This document shows, one piece after another, positions 16,763 through 25,712 of a stretch of DNA of 64,000 bases. The DNA comes from Adhaeribacter arboris. GTDB lineage: Bacteria > Bacteroidota > Bacteroidia > Cytophagales > Hymenobacteraceae. The DNA is taken from positions 5,456,001-5,520,000 of the forward strand of contig NZ_PYFT01000001.1 in assembly GCF_003023845.1 (NCBI RefSeq), read 5' to 3'. The notes under the pieces were generated by a model. It was not told the origin of the DNA. It saw only the letters and a list, made by a program, of their open reading frames with translations, and did no database searches. The translations under genes were made by a program, and so were the position numbers. Each line of letters begins with the position of its first letter. The stretch's first letter is position 1.

Positions 16763-17909
16763 CCAGCCGCGATTGCGTTAAAATCCAGCGGTTGGGTATT
16801 TCGCCTTTAGCGGCGAGTAAATAATCTTCGTAAGAACACGGTATTATTTGAGGTTGTTTTTCGGAGCGCAGCGGCTCTACTTCCATCCACCATTTATCGC
16901 TTACCTTGCTTTTATAAAACACCATTTTATTGGGGTTATCATGAAAACCAATGGCGTATTTTAAAAACTTGTTGCTGGTAAAATCAGTTTCGTTTTTACG
17001 ATGATAAAATCCCTCCACAAAATACCAGATCATAACGGCAATGGCAGAGGCTGTTACCTGACGCACATCTAAGGCTGGATTGTATTCATAAATACCAAAA
17101 GAGGTAAGCGAATCGTTTAATCCGGCATACCAGCATAATTGGCAAGCTTCCTCGCCGGTTAGGCCAAAGGGATTGGCGGGTTCGTAGCCCGGTGCATCGT
17201 TGTGTTTTAACGCCCGGATATCAAAACTAATAAGATCGGCGTGCCGGAGAACGGGTTCCACTTCCTGAATATTGGTGTGTACCTGACCAAGACGAATTGT
17301 TTCGAAATGCAGCTTTTCTAAAACTACGGCTACTTCCTGTTCTACAAAGTACGATTGGTAGGCAACCTGGCTCAGGCTGAATAAATAATTAGGTTCGTGC
17401 AGCAGAATACGTTGCAGGTGTTGCCGGTGCGCGGGTACCTCCACTTCTTCGCTCATATCAATGTGGGAGTCAACAATAACCAGATTGATGGCTTTGTCCA
17501 GGTTTTCGTACGCTAGGAATTGGCCGTAATCTAAGTCGTGGCTGCCGCCAATTAGCACCGGCAACGTGTTATGACTAATCAGGTTTTCTACAATTTCTTT
17601 AATGCGCAGGTAAGTGTCTTCCAGCGTAATGCCGGAAAGTAAATTGCCTAAATCAACAATTTTATAACGTCCTGTTCCTTTCTTTAAGGCGTATAATTTA
17701 CGCCTAACTTCGTCGGCTGGGCAAATTTCTGGCTGCGTATCTACCCCAGTTCCTCGTACTTCATTTATTCCTAACAAAGCAATATCAGCTTGCCGCCAAT
17801 CCGGAAATTTATGAATAAAAGAATCAAGGCTGGCTCCAAAAGTTTTGGGGCTACTTTGCGACAGATTAAATTCTTCGGTAATAGGTTCAAAGAAAATAGA
17901 TAGATTCAT
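16758..17909 (-). CDS. Arginase/formimidoylglutamase-fold protein with altered metal motifs
   Basis: The 383-residue protein has the ureohydrolase fold that includes arginase and formimidoylglutamase (histidine degradation). The usual motifs are altered: GGSHD at 121-125 in place of GGDHS, DSHID at 147-151 in place of DAHxD, and SFDIRALKHND at 228-238 in place of SFDxDxxDP. Several manganese ligands are therefore changed. Related proteins in Bacteroidota are annotated as formimidoylglutamase; activity on that substrate is uncertain here. No hut genes are nearby. A minus-strand TAnnTTTG-like element lies at 17930-17937. Confidence 0.8.
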   Translation of the reverse strand: MNLSIFFEPITEEFNLSQSSPKTFGASLDSFIHKFPDWRQADIALLGINEVRGTGVDTQPEICPADEVRRKLYALKKGTGRYKIVDLGNLLSGITLEDTYLRIKEIVENLISHNTLPVLIGGSHDLDYGQFLAYENLDKAINLVIVDSHIDMSEEVEVPAHRQHLQRILLHEPNYLFSLSQVAYQSYFVEQEVAVVLEKLHFETIRLGQVHTNIQEVEPVLRHADLISFDIRALKHNDAPGYEPANPFGLTGEEACQLCWYAGLNDSLTSFGIYEYNPALDVRQVTASAIAVMIWYFVEGFYHRKNETDFTSNKFLKYAIGFHDNPNKMVFYKSKVSDKWWMEVEPLRSEKQPQIIPCSYEDYLLAAKGEIPNRWILTQSRLA

Positions 17910-18110
17910 GCGGAAATAGTAATGTATATCAAAAATACTAAAATTGTGCAGACTGCTTCAGGTAAAAGCATTTTGGGGTTAGTATTTTTTAAATTTTTAA
18001 TTCGGATTCAGTCAGAAGTACGTATCTTTCGGAGATGCTTTTTTTACAAAAAAGACGTTATACCAATGTATTGTTACGTATTTATTTAGTAAAAAGTACA
18101 AGAACTCTCG

Positions 18111-19880
18111 ATGAGCGCCATACCCCAAATAACCCGTGCATTTGATATTTTAGCGTATCAGTTGCAAAAATATCCTCAAACCGATTGCTTAGCGGCTAAA
18201 ATAAACGGCGCTTGGCAAACCCAGAGTACGCAGCAAGTAAAAGATGCCGTAGATAAGTTTAGTTTGGGTTTATTGGCCAACGGAATTAAAAAGAATGATA
18301 AAATAGCCTTGGTATCTTTTAACCGGCCGGAGTGGATTATTGCTGACTTAGGTATTCAGCAAATGGGGGCAGTTAGCGTACCCATGTACCCCACCATTAC
18401 CGAAGAAGATTACCGGTATATATTTAAAGAAGCCGAAGTAAAGCTTATTCTGGTTTCCGACGAAAAATTATATAACCGGGTAAGTGCGGCTACTGCCCAA
18501 ATAGAAGGTATTCAGGGAATTTATTCTTTTGACCACCTCACTGGAGTGAAACATTGGTCAGAAATTTCAGACCAATATAAGGCTGTAAGCGCAGCAGAAT
18601 TAGAAGCCAGCAAAGCCGCTATTACTTCCAAAGATTTATTTACCATTATTTATACCTCGGGTACAACCGGCAATCCCAAAGGGGTAATGCTGACGCATCA
18701 TAACATTGTCAGTAATTATACATCCTGCCAGCCTTATGTGCCGGTTAATAACCAGCACCGGGCCTTAAGTTTTTTACCGCTTTGTCACATTTACGAACGC
18801 ATGCTCTCGGTATTGTACATCGCCGAAGGAGTAAGTATTTATTACGCCGAAAGTATAGAAAAAGTAGCCGATAATTTGCGCGAAGTAAAACCCCACGTAT
18901 TTGCCACCGTGCCGCGCTTATTAGAAAAAGTGTACGATAAAATTGTGGCGAAAGGAAGAGAGTTAACTGGGGTGAAAAAATCTTTATTTTTTTGGGCTTT
19001 AGAATTAGGTTTAAAGTACGATGTGCGGGGTACAAGTGCCTGGTATAATGCTCAATTAGCAATAGCCAATAAAATTATTTTTAATAAGTGGCGCGAAGCG
19101 TTAGGCGGCAATGTAATTGCCATTGTATCGGGTGGTGCCGCTTTGCAACCGCGCCTGGCCCGGGTATTTGGGGCGGCCAACATTCGGGTAATGGAAGGGT
19201 ATGGACTTACCGAAACTTCTCCTGTAATTGCGGTTAACCGGCATAACCCCGAAGATCACATGATCGGTACCGTAGGTCCGCCGGTGGACGACATAGAAGT
19301 AAAAATTGCGGAATCGGACGGTGAAATCTTAACTCGCAGTGCCAGCGTAATGAAAGGCTACTACAAGCACCCGGAACAAACCGCCGAAGTAATTGATGCG
19401 GATGGTTGGTTTCATACTGGTGATATTGGCGAATTAGTAGAAGGAAAATACCTGCGAATTACCGACCGGAAAAAAGAAATGTTTAAAACCTCGGGCGGTA
19501 AATACATTGCTCCTCAACTAATTGAAAATAAACTAAAAGAATCGGTTTTAATTGAGCAGGTAATGGTAATTGGCGACGGGCGTAAATTTGCTTCGGCGTT
19601 AATTGTCCCTTCTTTTCCTGATTTACGCGAATGGTGCCGCCTGCATAATATTCCGTACACTACCGATGCAGAAATGATTAAACACCCCGAAGTACTGGCC
19701 AAATACGATAAGGAAGTTAAGAAGTATAACGAGCATTTTGCGCAATGGGAACAAATTAAACGCCACGAACTGCTGTCAAAATTGTGGAGTATTGAAAGCG
19801 GAGAATTGACCGCCAAATTAAGTCTCAAACGCAAAGTTATTCTGCAGAATAATCAAGAACTCATCGAAAAAATTTATTAA
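18111..19880 (+). CDS. Long-chain acyl-CoA synthetase (AMP-dependent)
   Basis: This AMP-dependent synthetase activates fatty acids to acyl-CoA and is the entry step for the beta-oxidation genes that follow. The 589-residue protein has the P-loop-like YTSGTTGNPKGV at 181-192, the acyl-site SFLPLCHIYERM segment, GYGLTETSP near 365, the TGDIGE motif near 432 and the C-terminal lysine region at KYIAPQLIENKL. The MarR-type regulator and fad genes lie just downstream on the same strand. The 230-bp upstream gap contains a TATCTTTC promoter-like element at 18023-18030. Confidence 0.93.
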   Translation: MSAIPQITRAFDILAYQLQKYPQTDCLAAKINGAWQTQSTQQVKDAVDKFSLGLLANGIKKNDKIALVSFNRPEWIIADLGIQQMGAVSVPMYPTITEEDYRYIFKEAEVKLILVSDEKLYNRVSAATAQIEGIQGIYSFDHLTGVKHWSEISDQYKAVSAAELEASKAAITSKDLFTIIYTSGTTGNPKGVMLTHHNIVSNYTSCQPYVPVNNQHRALSFLPLCHIYERMLSVLYIAEGVSIYYAESIEKVADNLREVKPHVFATVPRLLEKVYDKIVAKGRELTGVKKSLFFWALELGLKYDVRGTSAWYNAQLAIANKIIFNKWREALGGNVIAIVSGGAALQPRLARVFGAANIRVMEGYGLTETSPVIAVNRHNPEDHMIGTVGPPVDDIEVKIAESDGEILTRSASVMKGYYKHPEQTAEVIDADGWFHTGDIGELVEGKYLRITDRKKEMFKTSGGKYIAPQLIENKLKESVLIEQVMVIGDGRKFASALIVPSFPDLREWCRLHNIPYTTDAEMIKHPEVLAKYDKEVKKYNEHFAQWEQIKRHELLSKLWSIESGELTAKLSLKRKVILQNNQELIEKIY

Positions 19881-20249
19881 TTACTGCTCTCACTTAAATT
19901 TTACAAATCTGGTACAAACCAAGTTAACAGAAGCAAAAGCCAGGTAGCTTTGTACTTTTGGGTGGCTTTTGCTTTGTTGCTAGCAATGCCAACTTCCGCT
20001 TCGGTAGTTGTAGTAATTTTTTCGTTTTAGTGGTACGTATTTAGTTTATGGTTACCAATTTACTTTTCTGCGTACTGGCCGTAGATTCATTCTACTTCTT
20101 TCAGGATAAGAGGTAGACACTCGCTTTTCTGTTCTACTTTTCTATTATTTCTTCGGATAAAATCTGGTTTAATCAGTTAAAATTTAAGTAGACAGAAAAT
20201 TTATTTTAAAATGTGTTATGCTTGCATACTATTTTTTTAGTTTCTTTCG
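19881..20249. other. Gap between acyl-CoA synthetase and MarR gene
   Basis: Besides the terminator at 19931-19975 I see no gene or repeat in this stretch. Confidence 0.5.
19931..19975 (+). terminator. Rho-independent terminator of the acyl-CoA synthetase
   Basis: AAGCAAAAGCCA at 19931-19942 pairs with TGGCTTTTGCTT at 19963-19974 across a 20-nt loop. This ends the ligase transcript and separates it from the marR-fad genes. Confidence 0.78.
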
Positions 20250-20257
20250 TATATTTG
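20250..20257 (+). promoter_or_regulatory. marR promoter (-7 element)
   Basis: TATATTTG is a perfect TAnnTTTG, 18 nt before the ATG at 20276. It lies inside the longest possible reading frame, which begins at 20213, and so argues for the later start. Confidence 0.55.
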
Positions 20258-20275
20258 ATAACACCTCGCTTACCC

Positions 20276-20713
20276 ATGAAGCCCGAAGAAACCGTCGATT
20301 ATAATGTAAAAGTATGTTGGCACGCCATTGCCAGAATGTATAACCTGCAAGCCGCTAAATTTGATATTACCACTTCTATTGGTTTTGTTCTCTTAAATAT
20401 TCATCCGCAGGAAGGTACGCCAGCCACGAAGATTGCGCCTAAAATGGGCCTTGAAGCCCGTAGTTTAACCCGAATTTTAAAAAGTATGGAAGAGGATGGG
20501 TTAATATACAAAGTAGGCGATGCTATTGACAAACGTTCCGTGCGGATATTCCTAACAGAGAAGGGATTAGACAAGAAAGAATTGGCCCGGCAAACCGTTA
20601 GGACTTTTAATCAGAAGGTACGCGAACAAATACCTGAAAATGAACTGGCAATATTTTTTAAGGTAATTAACCAAATTAACGGTTTAGTGGAAAGCAAAGA
20701 AGTTTATAAGTAA
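20276..20713 (+). CDS. MarR-family transcriptional regulator
   Basis: This 145-residue winged-helix regulator sits directly upstream of the fadN-type gene and is the likely local repressor of the fad cluster; that role is inference from position. The central part fits the MarR fold: recognition helix near TKIAPKMGLEARSLTRILKSMEEDGLI (about residues 62-88) and wing DAIDKRSVRIFLTEKG. I chose the ATG that begins MKPEETVDYN because a good promoter element lies just upstream and the extra 21 residues of the longer frame look unlike protein. Confidence 0.88.
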   Translation: MKPEETVDYNVKVCWHAIARMYNLQAAKFDITTSIGFVLLNIHPQEGTPATKIAPKMGLEARSLTRILKSMEEDGLIYKVGDAIDKRSVRIFLTEKGLDKKELARQTVRTFNQKVREQIPENELAIFFKVINQINGLVESKEVYK

Positions 20714-20799
20714 CACGCGGAAGCATTCTTACTTGAATTATAAGTACTTTGACGAAATGAGTTTATACCAATTTTTTGCTTGTTAAAAATTTACTGGTC

Positions 20800-20841
20800 G
20801 AGCAACCAACAACTAATAACGAACAAAACTTAGTGTCTAAC
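20800..20841 (-). repeat. Heptamer array G
   Basis: On the minus strand six 7-mers run in register, among them GTTAGAC, GTTATTA, GTTGTTG and GTTGCTC. It is the only array that combines the NNTAGAN and GTTRNNA types in one phase. It lies 23 nt upstream of the fadN-type gene. Confidence 0.8.
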
Positions 20842-20864
20842 ATTCTGATACTTGTATCTATAAA

Positions 20865-23267
20865 ATGAAAAGAATAATAAAAAAAGTTGCGGTTTTAGGT
20901 TCGGGCGTTATGGGTTCGCGCATTGCCTGCCATTTTGCCAATATTGGCGTGCCGGTACTGCTGCTTGATATGGCGCCTAAAGAACTGGCCCCGGAAGAAG
21001 CCCAACGTGGTTTAACCCTGGACCATCCCGCGGTAAAAAACCGGATTGTGAACAGCGCCTTACAAACGGCCATTGGCTCTAATCCGGCCCCGCTTTACCG
21101 TAAAACCGACGCGAAATATATTACTACGGGTAACTTCCAAGATAACCTAAAAGATATTGCTACCTGCGACTGGGTATTAGAAGTGGTGGTAGAAAATTTA
21201 AAAATTAAGCAACAACTTTTCGAGAAAGTAGAACAATTCCGTAAACCAGGTACCCTCATTACTTCTAACACATCGGGTATTCCCATTCACCTGATGGCAA
21301 CCGGCCGCTCCGATGATTTCCGGAAACACTTTTGTGGAACGCACTTTTTTAATCCGCCGCGGTATTTAAAACTGCTCGAAATCATTCCGAGCCCCGAAAC
21401 CGATAAAACGGTAGTAGATTTTTTGCTGCACTACGGCGATTTATACCTGGGCAAAACCACTGTGCTGGCGAAAGATACGCCGGCTTTTATTGCCAACCGC
21501 ATCGGTATTTTCGGGATAATGGATGCTTTTTACCAGATGCAAAAGCTGGGCTTAAACATCGACGAAGTGGACCGCATTACGGGCCCCGTAATTGGTCGCC
21601 CTAAATCGGCCACTTTCCGCACCCTGGATGTAGTAGGTTTAGATACATTAGCGAAAGTAGCCCAGGGCTTGTACCAAACCGGCGAGAAAGACGAGGCCCG
21701 CCACTTATTTCAATTACCCACTTACGTGCAGCAAATGCTGGAGCAAAACTGGCTGGGCGATAAATCGGGCCAAGGCTTTTACAAGAAAACTAAAAATGCG
21801 CAAGGTGAAACCGAAATCCTGACTTTAGATTTAAACTCGCTGGAGTACGCGCCCAAGCAAAAAGTAAAGTTTGCCAGTATGGAGTCGCTCAAAACCATGG
21901 ATAACCTGAAGCCGCGCTTAAAAGCTTTTTATACTGGTTCCGATAAAGCCTCCGAGTTTTTTAAAGCCACGGCGCACGGTTTGTTCCAATACATTTCTAA
22001 CCGCATTCCCGAAATATCCGACGAATTATACCGGATTGACGATGCTATGCAGGCTGGTTTTGGCTGGGAAATTGGGCCGTTTGAAATGTGGGATGCCCTG
22101 GGCATAGCCGAAACAATAAAAGTCATGGAAGCAGAAGAACGCAAACCAGCCGCTTGGGTGTACGATTTGCTGGCGGCCGGACATGCTTCGTTCTATAAAA
22201 CGGATCGGGGCACGCGCCTGTATTATGATATTCCAACCCAATCTTACCGAAATATACCAGGCACTGAAAGCTTTATTATTCTGGACAATTTCCGGGAAAG
22301 CAACGTCGTCTGGAAAAATAACGGGGCTACTTTGTTTGACATTGGCGATGGCATCCTGAATTTAGAATTCCAAACCAAAATGAATACTATCGGTTCCGAA
22401 ATTATTCAGGGGCTGAACAAAGCCATAGAAATCGGCGAGAAAAATTTCCGGGGATTAGTAGTCGGGAACGATGCGCCTAACTTCTCGGCGGGCGCTAATC
22501 TGGCCTTGGTTTACATGTACGCCCTTGACCAAGATTACGATGAAATGAACCTTATGATCCGGCAGTTCCAGAATACCATGATGCGCATGCGTTACAGCGC
22601 CATTCCGGTAGTAGCCGCGCCGCATGGTTTGGCATTGGGTGGCGGTTGCGAGTTAAGTCTGCACGCCGATAAAATTCAGGCCGCCGCCGAAACCTATATC
22701 GGGCTCGTGGAGTTTGGCGTGGGTTTAATTCCGGGGGGCGGTGGTACCAAAGAAATGACTTTACGCACCGCTGATTCTTTTGAAGAAGGCGACCCGGAGT
22801 TTAACAGCTTACGCAATACCTTCACCACCATCGCCATGGCGAAAGTATCTACTTCGGCGGAAGAAGCCTTTGATTTAGGATTTATGCGCCGCGGTGATGC
22901 CATTACCATTAACAATAACCGCTTACTCGCCGAAGCTAAGTTAGCCACAATAGAACTCGCCGAAGCCGGCTATACGCAACCCCTGCCGCGCAAAGACATT
23001 AAAGTACTGGGCCGCGGTGCCTTAGCCATGTTTATGGCCGGTGTTTACGCCATGTACGAAGGAAGCTACATCTCGGAGCACGATCAAAAAATTGCCCGCA
23101 AATTAGCTTACGTCATGTCGGGGGGTGATTTATCGGCTCCCACGTTGGTATCGGAGCAATACTTACTCGACCTGGAGCGCGAAGCATTTTTATCGCTCAC
23201 CGGCGAACGCAAAACCCTGGAACGCATCAAAAGCATATTAACCTCGGGTAAACCGTTAAGAAATTAG
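20865..23267 (+). CDS. 3-hydroxyacyl-CoA dehydrogenase / enoyl-CoA hydratase fusion (FadB/FadN type)
   Basis: This fusion catalyses hydration and NAD-dependent oxidation in beta-oxidation. The 800-residue protein has the dehydrogenase first: Rossmann motif VLGSGVMGSRIACHFAN at about 11-27, then HFFNPPRYLKLLEI and the C-terminal dehydrogenase domain, then an enoyl-CoA hydratase domain from about 495, with PHGLALGGGCELSLHAD and GLIPGGGGTKEM forming the oxyanion region. This domain order is that of FadN of Gram-positive bacteria rather than E. coli FadB. Thiolase and acyl-CoA dehydrogenase follow. Confidence 0.93.
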   Translation: MKRIIKKVAVLGSGVMGSRIACHFANIGVPVLLLDMAPKELAPEEAQRGLTLDHPAVKNRIVNSALQTAIGSNPAPLYRKTDAKYITTGNFQDNLKDIATCDWVLEVVVENLKIKQQLFEKVEQFRKPGTLITSNTSGIPIHLMATGRSDDFRKHFCGTHFFNPPRYLKLLEIIPSPETDKTVVDFLLHYGDLYLGKTTVLAKDTPAFIANRIGIFGIMDAFYQMQKLGLNIDEVDRITGPVIGRPKSATFRTLDVVGLDTLAKVAQGLYQTGEKDEARHLFQLPTYVQQMLEQNWLGDKSGQGFYKKTKNAQGETEILTLDLNSLEYAPKQKVKFASMESLKTMDNLKPRLKAFYTGSDKASEFFKATAHGLFQYISNRIPEISDELYRIDDAMQAGFGWEIGPFEMWDALGIAETIKVMEAEERKPAAWVYDLLAAGHASFYKTDRGTRLYYDIPTQSYRNIPGTESFIILDNFRESNVVWKNNGATLFDIGDGILNLEFQTKMNTIGSEIIQGLNKAIEIGEKNFRGLVVGNDAPNFSAGANLALVYMYALDQDYDEMNLMIRQFQNTMMRMRYSAIPVVAAPHGLALGGGCELSLHADKIQAAAETYIGLVEFGVGLIPGGGGTKEMTLRTADSFEEGDPEFNSLRNTFTTIAMAKVSTSAEEAFDLGFMRRGDAITINNNRLLAEAKLATIELAEAGYTQPLPRKDIKVLGRGALAMFMAGVYAMYEGSYISEHDQKIARKLAYVMSGGDLSAPTLVSEQYLLDLEREAFLSLTGERKTLERIKSILTSGKPLRN

Positions 23268-23329
23268 TGAAGAGTGAAGAGTTATAAGTTGAGAGTTATG
23301 AGTTTAAAGTTATATATGAAGAGTTAAGA
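23267..23329 (+). repeat. Heptamer array H (longest)
   Basis: Nine 7-mers follow in perfect register, beginning on the G of the fadN-type TAG stop codon. Examples are GTGAAGA (twice), GTTATAA, GTTGAGA, GTTATGA and GTTAAGA. Confidence 0.9.
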
Positions 23330-23485
23330 TATGCTTACAAGCTTGTTTTCCTGGATTATTTTAAAGAACTATTTTGTAAGCGTGATAAGCTGTTATTCTG
23401 TTCAACTTTAAATATTTCATTAGTAAGAAAAAATGAAATTAATAAAGAGTAATAATTATGTAGTTGATTGTCATAACTCTAAAAG

Positions 23486-23536
23486 CCGAACAACTAATTA
23501 CGACCAGCTACTTAGTGTACATAACAACTAGTAAGT
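23486..23536 (-). repeat. Degenerate heptamer array I
   Basis: On the minus strand CTTACTA and GTTGTTA are in register and further similar units (GTAGCTG, TTAGTTG) follow with a phase shift. It faces array H in inverted orientation. Confidence 0.55.
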
Positions 23537-23590
23537 GTTTTTAAAATAATAGTTAAAATAGTGATAATAAAACCAGCCGCCACTCTTCTA

Positions 23591-24031
23591 GTCATCCTGA
23601 AAGGAACTAGCCGGGATTGGTAATAAACCTTTACTTACTAAAGAGCAAACTGCTTTTTACAGAAATGTGGAACCAGAACTATTTCACTTACATCGCTACT
23701 AACCCGCGCAAAACGGTTCTTTACGTGGGAGTTACTAACGACTTAGAAAGACGATTAAACGAGCGTTTTGAGAATAGAGGAAAACCAGAAACTTTTGCTG
23801 GCAAATATTACTGTTATAACCTTCTTTATTATGAGCGGCATTTAAAGATGATTCATGCCATTGAACGGGAAAAGGAAATAAAGTTAATGAGCCGGGAAGA
23901 TAAAGAGAAGCTGATTAAATCGGAGAATCCACATTTATTATTTTTAAAAATCAGAGATTAAGAGAGCAGTTAAACATACCTGTTTCATTGTTAGCTCTTT
24001 TGGTTGGCCGGTTAGATCCTTTCAGGATGAC
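23591..24031 (+). mobile_element. 441-bp inverted-repeat unit carrying a GIY-YIG nuclease gene
   Basis: Ends 23591-23614 and 24008-24031 are inverted repeats matching at 22 of 24 positions, each starting GTCATCCTGAAAGGA. Between them is only the GIY-YIG gene. The unit lies between the fadN-type gene and thiolase, where an uninterrupted operon would be expected. No transposase or integrase is present. It looks like a small mobile or REP-like cassette; mobility is inference. Confidence 0.65.
23665..23961 (+). CDS. GIY-YIG single-domain endonuclease
   Basis: This is a 98-residue stand-alone GIY-YIG domain. Residues of the name motif appear as YFTYIATN and LYVGVTNDLERRL at the N-terminus, followed by the helix with YYERH and the C-terminal AIEREKEIKLMSREDK that contains the metal-binding Glu position. 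The ATG beginning MWNQNYF was chosen; the longer frame starts with TTG at 23617, next to the inverted repeat. Proteins of this kind are scattered in Bacteroidota genomes and their role is not known. The 24-bp inverted repeats on both sides suggest they belong together. Confidence 0.85.
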   Translation: MWNQNYFTYIATNPRKTVLYVGVTNDLERRLNERFENRGKPETFAGKYYCYNLLYYERHLKMIHAIEREKEIKLMSREDKEKLIKSENPHLLFLKIRD

Positions 24032-24114
24032 AGGAGAAGGAAGCTAAATGAAGATTAAATAAACGGGTTTGATATTTAGTTATAAAAAGTAAAAAGGTTT
24101 AAGATCATTCGAAA

Positions 24115-24142
24115 ATCTAACGTCCAATACCTAACATCTAAA
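24115..24142 (-). repeat. Heptamer array J
   Basis: On the minus strand four 7-mers of the NNTAGAN type are in register (TTTAGAT, GTTAGGT, ATTGGAC, GTTAGAT). It ends 3 nt before the thiolase start codon. Confidence 0.8.
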
Positions 24143-24145
24143 AAT

Positions 24146-25324
24146 ATGCAAAATGCCTATATCGTAGCCGGTTACCGTTCGGCTATTACCAAAGCAAACC
24201 GGGGCGGTTTTCGGTTTACCCGCCCCGACGACCTGGCTGCCGATGTTATTAAATATTTGCTGGCTTCGGTTCCCCAACTAGACCCCGAGCGGGTGGATGA
24301 CTTGATTGTGGGCAATGCGGTGCCCGAAGCAGAACAAGGCTTACAAATGGGCCGGATGATTGCCTTACTCGCTTTACCCACCAGTGTATCCGGGATGACG
24401 GTAAACCGTTATTGTGGCTCCGGGATTGAAACCATTGCCATTGCCTGTAGTAAAATTGCCGCTGGTATTTCCGATTGTATTATTGCCGGTGGTACCGAAT
24501 CCATGTCACTGGTGCCCACGGTAGGTTTTAAAACAGCGCCTAATTATAATTTGGCGGTAAAGCACCCGGAATATTTTTTAAGCATGGGCTTAACCGCCGA
24601 AGCAGTCGCGAAAGATTATAACATCACCCGCGAAGACCAGGACGAATTCTCTTATAATTCGCATCAGAAGGCCATTAAAGCCATTGAAGCCGGTTTGTTG
24701 CAGGAGCAGATTGTGCCCATTACCATTGAAGAAACCTACGTAGACGATAATGGCAAAAAGAAAACCCGTTCCTACGTGGTAGATGCCGACGAAGGTCCGC
24801 GGGCCGATACTTCCCTGGATAAGTTAGCTAAGCTGAAGCCCGTATTCGCCCAAAACGGAACGGTAACCGCCGGCAACGCTTCGCAAACGTCGGATGGAGC
24901 TGCCTTTGTCATTGTCATGAGCGAGCGAATGGTAAAAGAACTCAATCTCGAACCAATTGCCCGCATGGTGACGTACGCTACCGGCGGTGTAGATCCGCGC
25001 ATTATGGGCATGGGGCCTATCGCGGCCGTGCCGAAAGCCATCAAGCAAGCTGGCCTGCACCTGAATGATATCGACCTTTTTGAAATAAACGAAGCTTTCG
25101 CGGCGCAAACCTTAGCGGTAATTCGCCATTTAGATATTCCGGAGGAAAAATTAAACGTGAGTGGCGGCGCTATTGCTACTGGTCACCCTTTAGGTTGTTC
25201 CGGTGCCAAACTCAGCATCCAGCAATGGCACGAACTCCGTCGCCGAAAGCAGAAATACGGTTTAGTAACCGCTTGTGTAGGTGGCGGCCAAGGCGTAGCA
25301 GGAATTTATGAATTACTTAGTTAG
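24146..25324 (+). CDS. Acetyl-CoA acyltransferase (thiolase)
   Basis: This thiolase releases acetyl-CoA in the last step of beta-oxidation. The 392-residue protein has the nucleophilic Cys90 in VNRYCGSG, the NEAFAAQ segment near 319-325, His347 in GHPLGCSG and the acid/base Cys377 in ACVGGGQG. With the fadN-type fusion and the acyl-CoA dehydrogenase it completes the pathway, in the same order as fadN-fadA-fadE. Its 5' side is separated from fadN by the GIY-YIG unit and its 3' side from the dehydrogenase by the S23-type gene, both with repeat arrays. Confidence 0.94.
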   Translation: MQNAYIVAGYRSAITKANRGGFRFTRPDDLAADVIKYLLASVPQLDPERVDDLIVGNAVPEAEQGLQMGRMIALLALPTSVSGMTVNRYCGSGIETIAIACSKIAAGISDCIIAGGTESMSLVPTVGFKTAPNYNLAVKHPEYFLSMGLTAEAVAKDYNITREDQDEFSYNSHQKAIKAIEAGLLQEQIVPITIEETYVDDNGKKKTRSYVVDADEGPRADTSLDKLAKLKPVFAQNGTVTAGNASQTSDGAAFVIVMSERMVKELNLEPIARMVTYATGGVDPRIMGMGPIAAVPKAIKQAGLHLNDIDLFEINEAFAAQTLAVIRHLDIPEEKLNVSGGAIATGHPLGCSGAKLSIQQWHELRRRKQKYGLVTACVGGGQGVAGIYELLS

Positions 25325-25354
25325 ATGCTAGAATCTAGACGCTAGACATTAGAC
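25320..25354 (+). repeat. Heptamer array K
   Basis: Five 7-mers in register (GTTAGAT, GCTAGAA, TCTAGAC, GCTAGAC, ATTAGAC) overlap the thiolase stop codon. The S23-type gene begins 2 nt later. Array L is its inverted partner. Confidence 0.9.
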
Positions 25355-25356
25355 TT

Positions 25357-25656
25357 ATGCATAATGATAAGGAGTTAAAGATCTGGCAAGAAGGAATTAT
25401 TTTAGCAAAGCTAATTTATCAGGCTACGGCTAATTTTCCTTCTAATGAAAAATATGGACTTACATCACAAATAAACAGATCAGCAGTTTCTATTCCGTCT
25501 AACATAGCTGAAGGGGCTGGTAGAAGTTATGATAAGGAGTTTATTCAGTTTTTAGGCATTGCACTTGATTCAGCCTTTGAGCTTGAAACACAAATTATCC
25601 TCGCTAATTCTTTTGGTTTTATAAAAGAAGAAAATTTTTCAGAATTGTCTGAATAA
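25357..25656 (+). CDS. Four-helix-bundle protein (S23/TIGR02436 type), truncated by an in-frame stop
   Basis: The 99 residues match the four-helix-bundle family first found in intervening sequences of 23S rRNA genes: LKIWQEGIILAKLIYQ, FPSNEKYGLTSQINRSAVSIPSNIAEG, and FIQFLGIALDSAFELETQI. The frame stops at TAA 25654-25656, but the same frame continues with LVKVQKMINGFRLSI, the expected last helix, and ends at 25723-25725. A single TAA codon therefore removes the last helix; full length would be about 121 residues, normal for the family. The gene is bounded by inverted heptamer arrays. The family's role is unknown; it resembles Avd proteins of diversity-generating retroelements. Confidence 0.85.
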   Translation: MHNDKELKIWQEGIILAKLIYQATANFPSNEKYGLTSQINRSAVSIPSNIAEGAGRSYDKEFIQFLGIALDSAFELETQIILANSFGFIKEENFSELSE

Positions 25657-25712
25657 TTAGTAAAAGTACAGAAGATGATTAATGGTTTTCGATTATCAAT
25701 TATAAATAAAAA

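Noticed and set aside
18745-19062. Leftward 105-residue frame inside the acyl-CoA synthetase
   Set aside because: It is a shadow of the synthetase frame, which matches its family over the full length.
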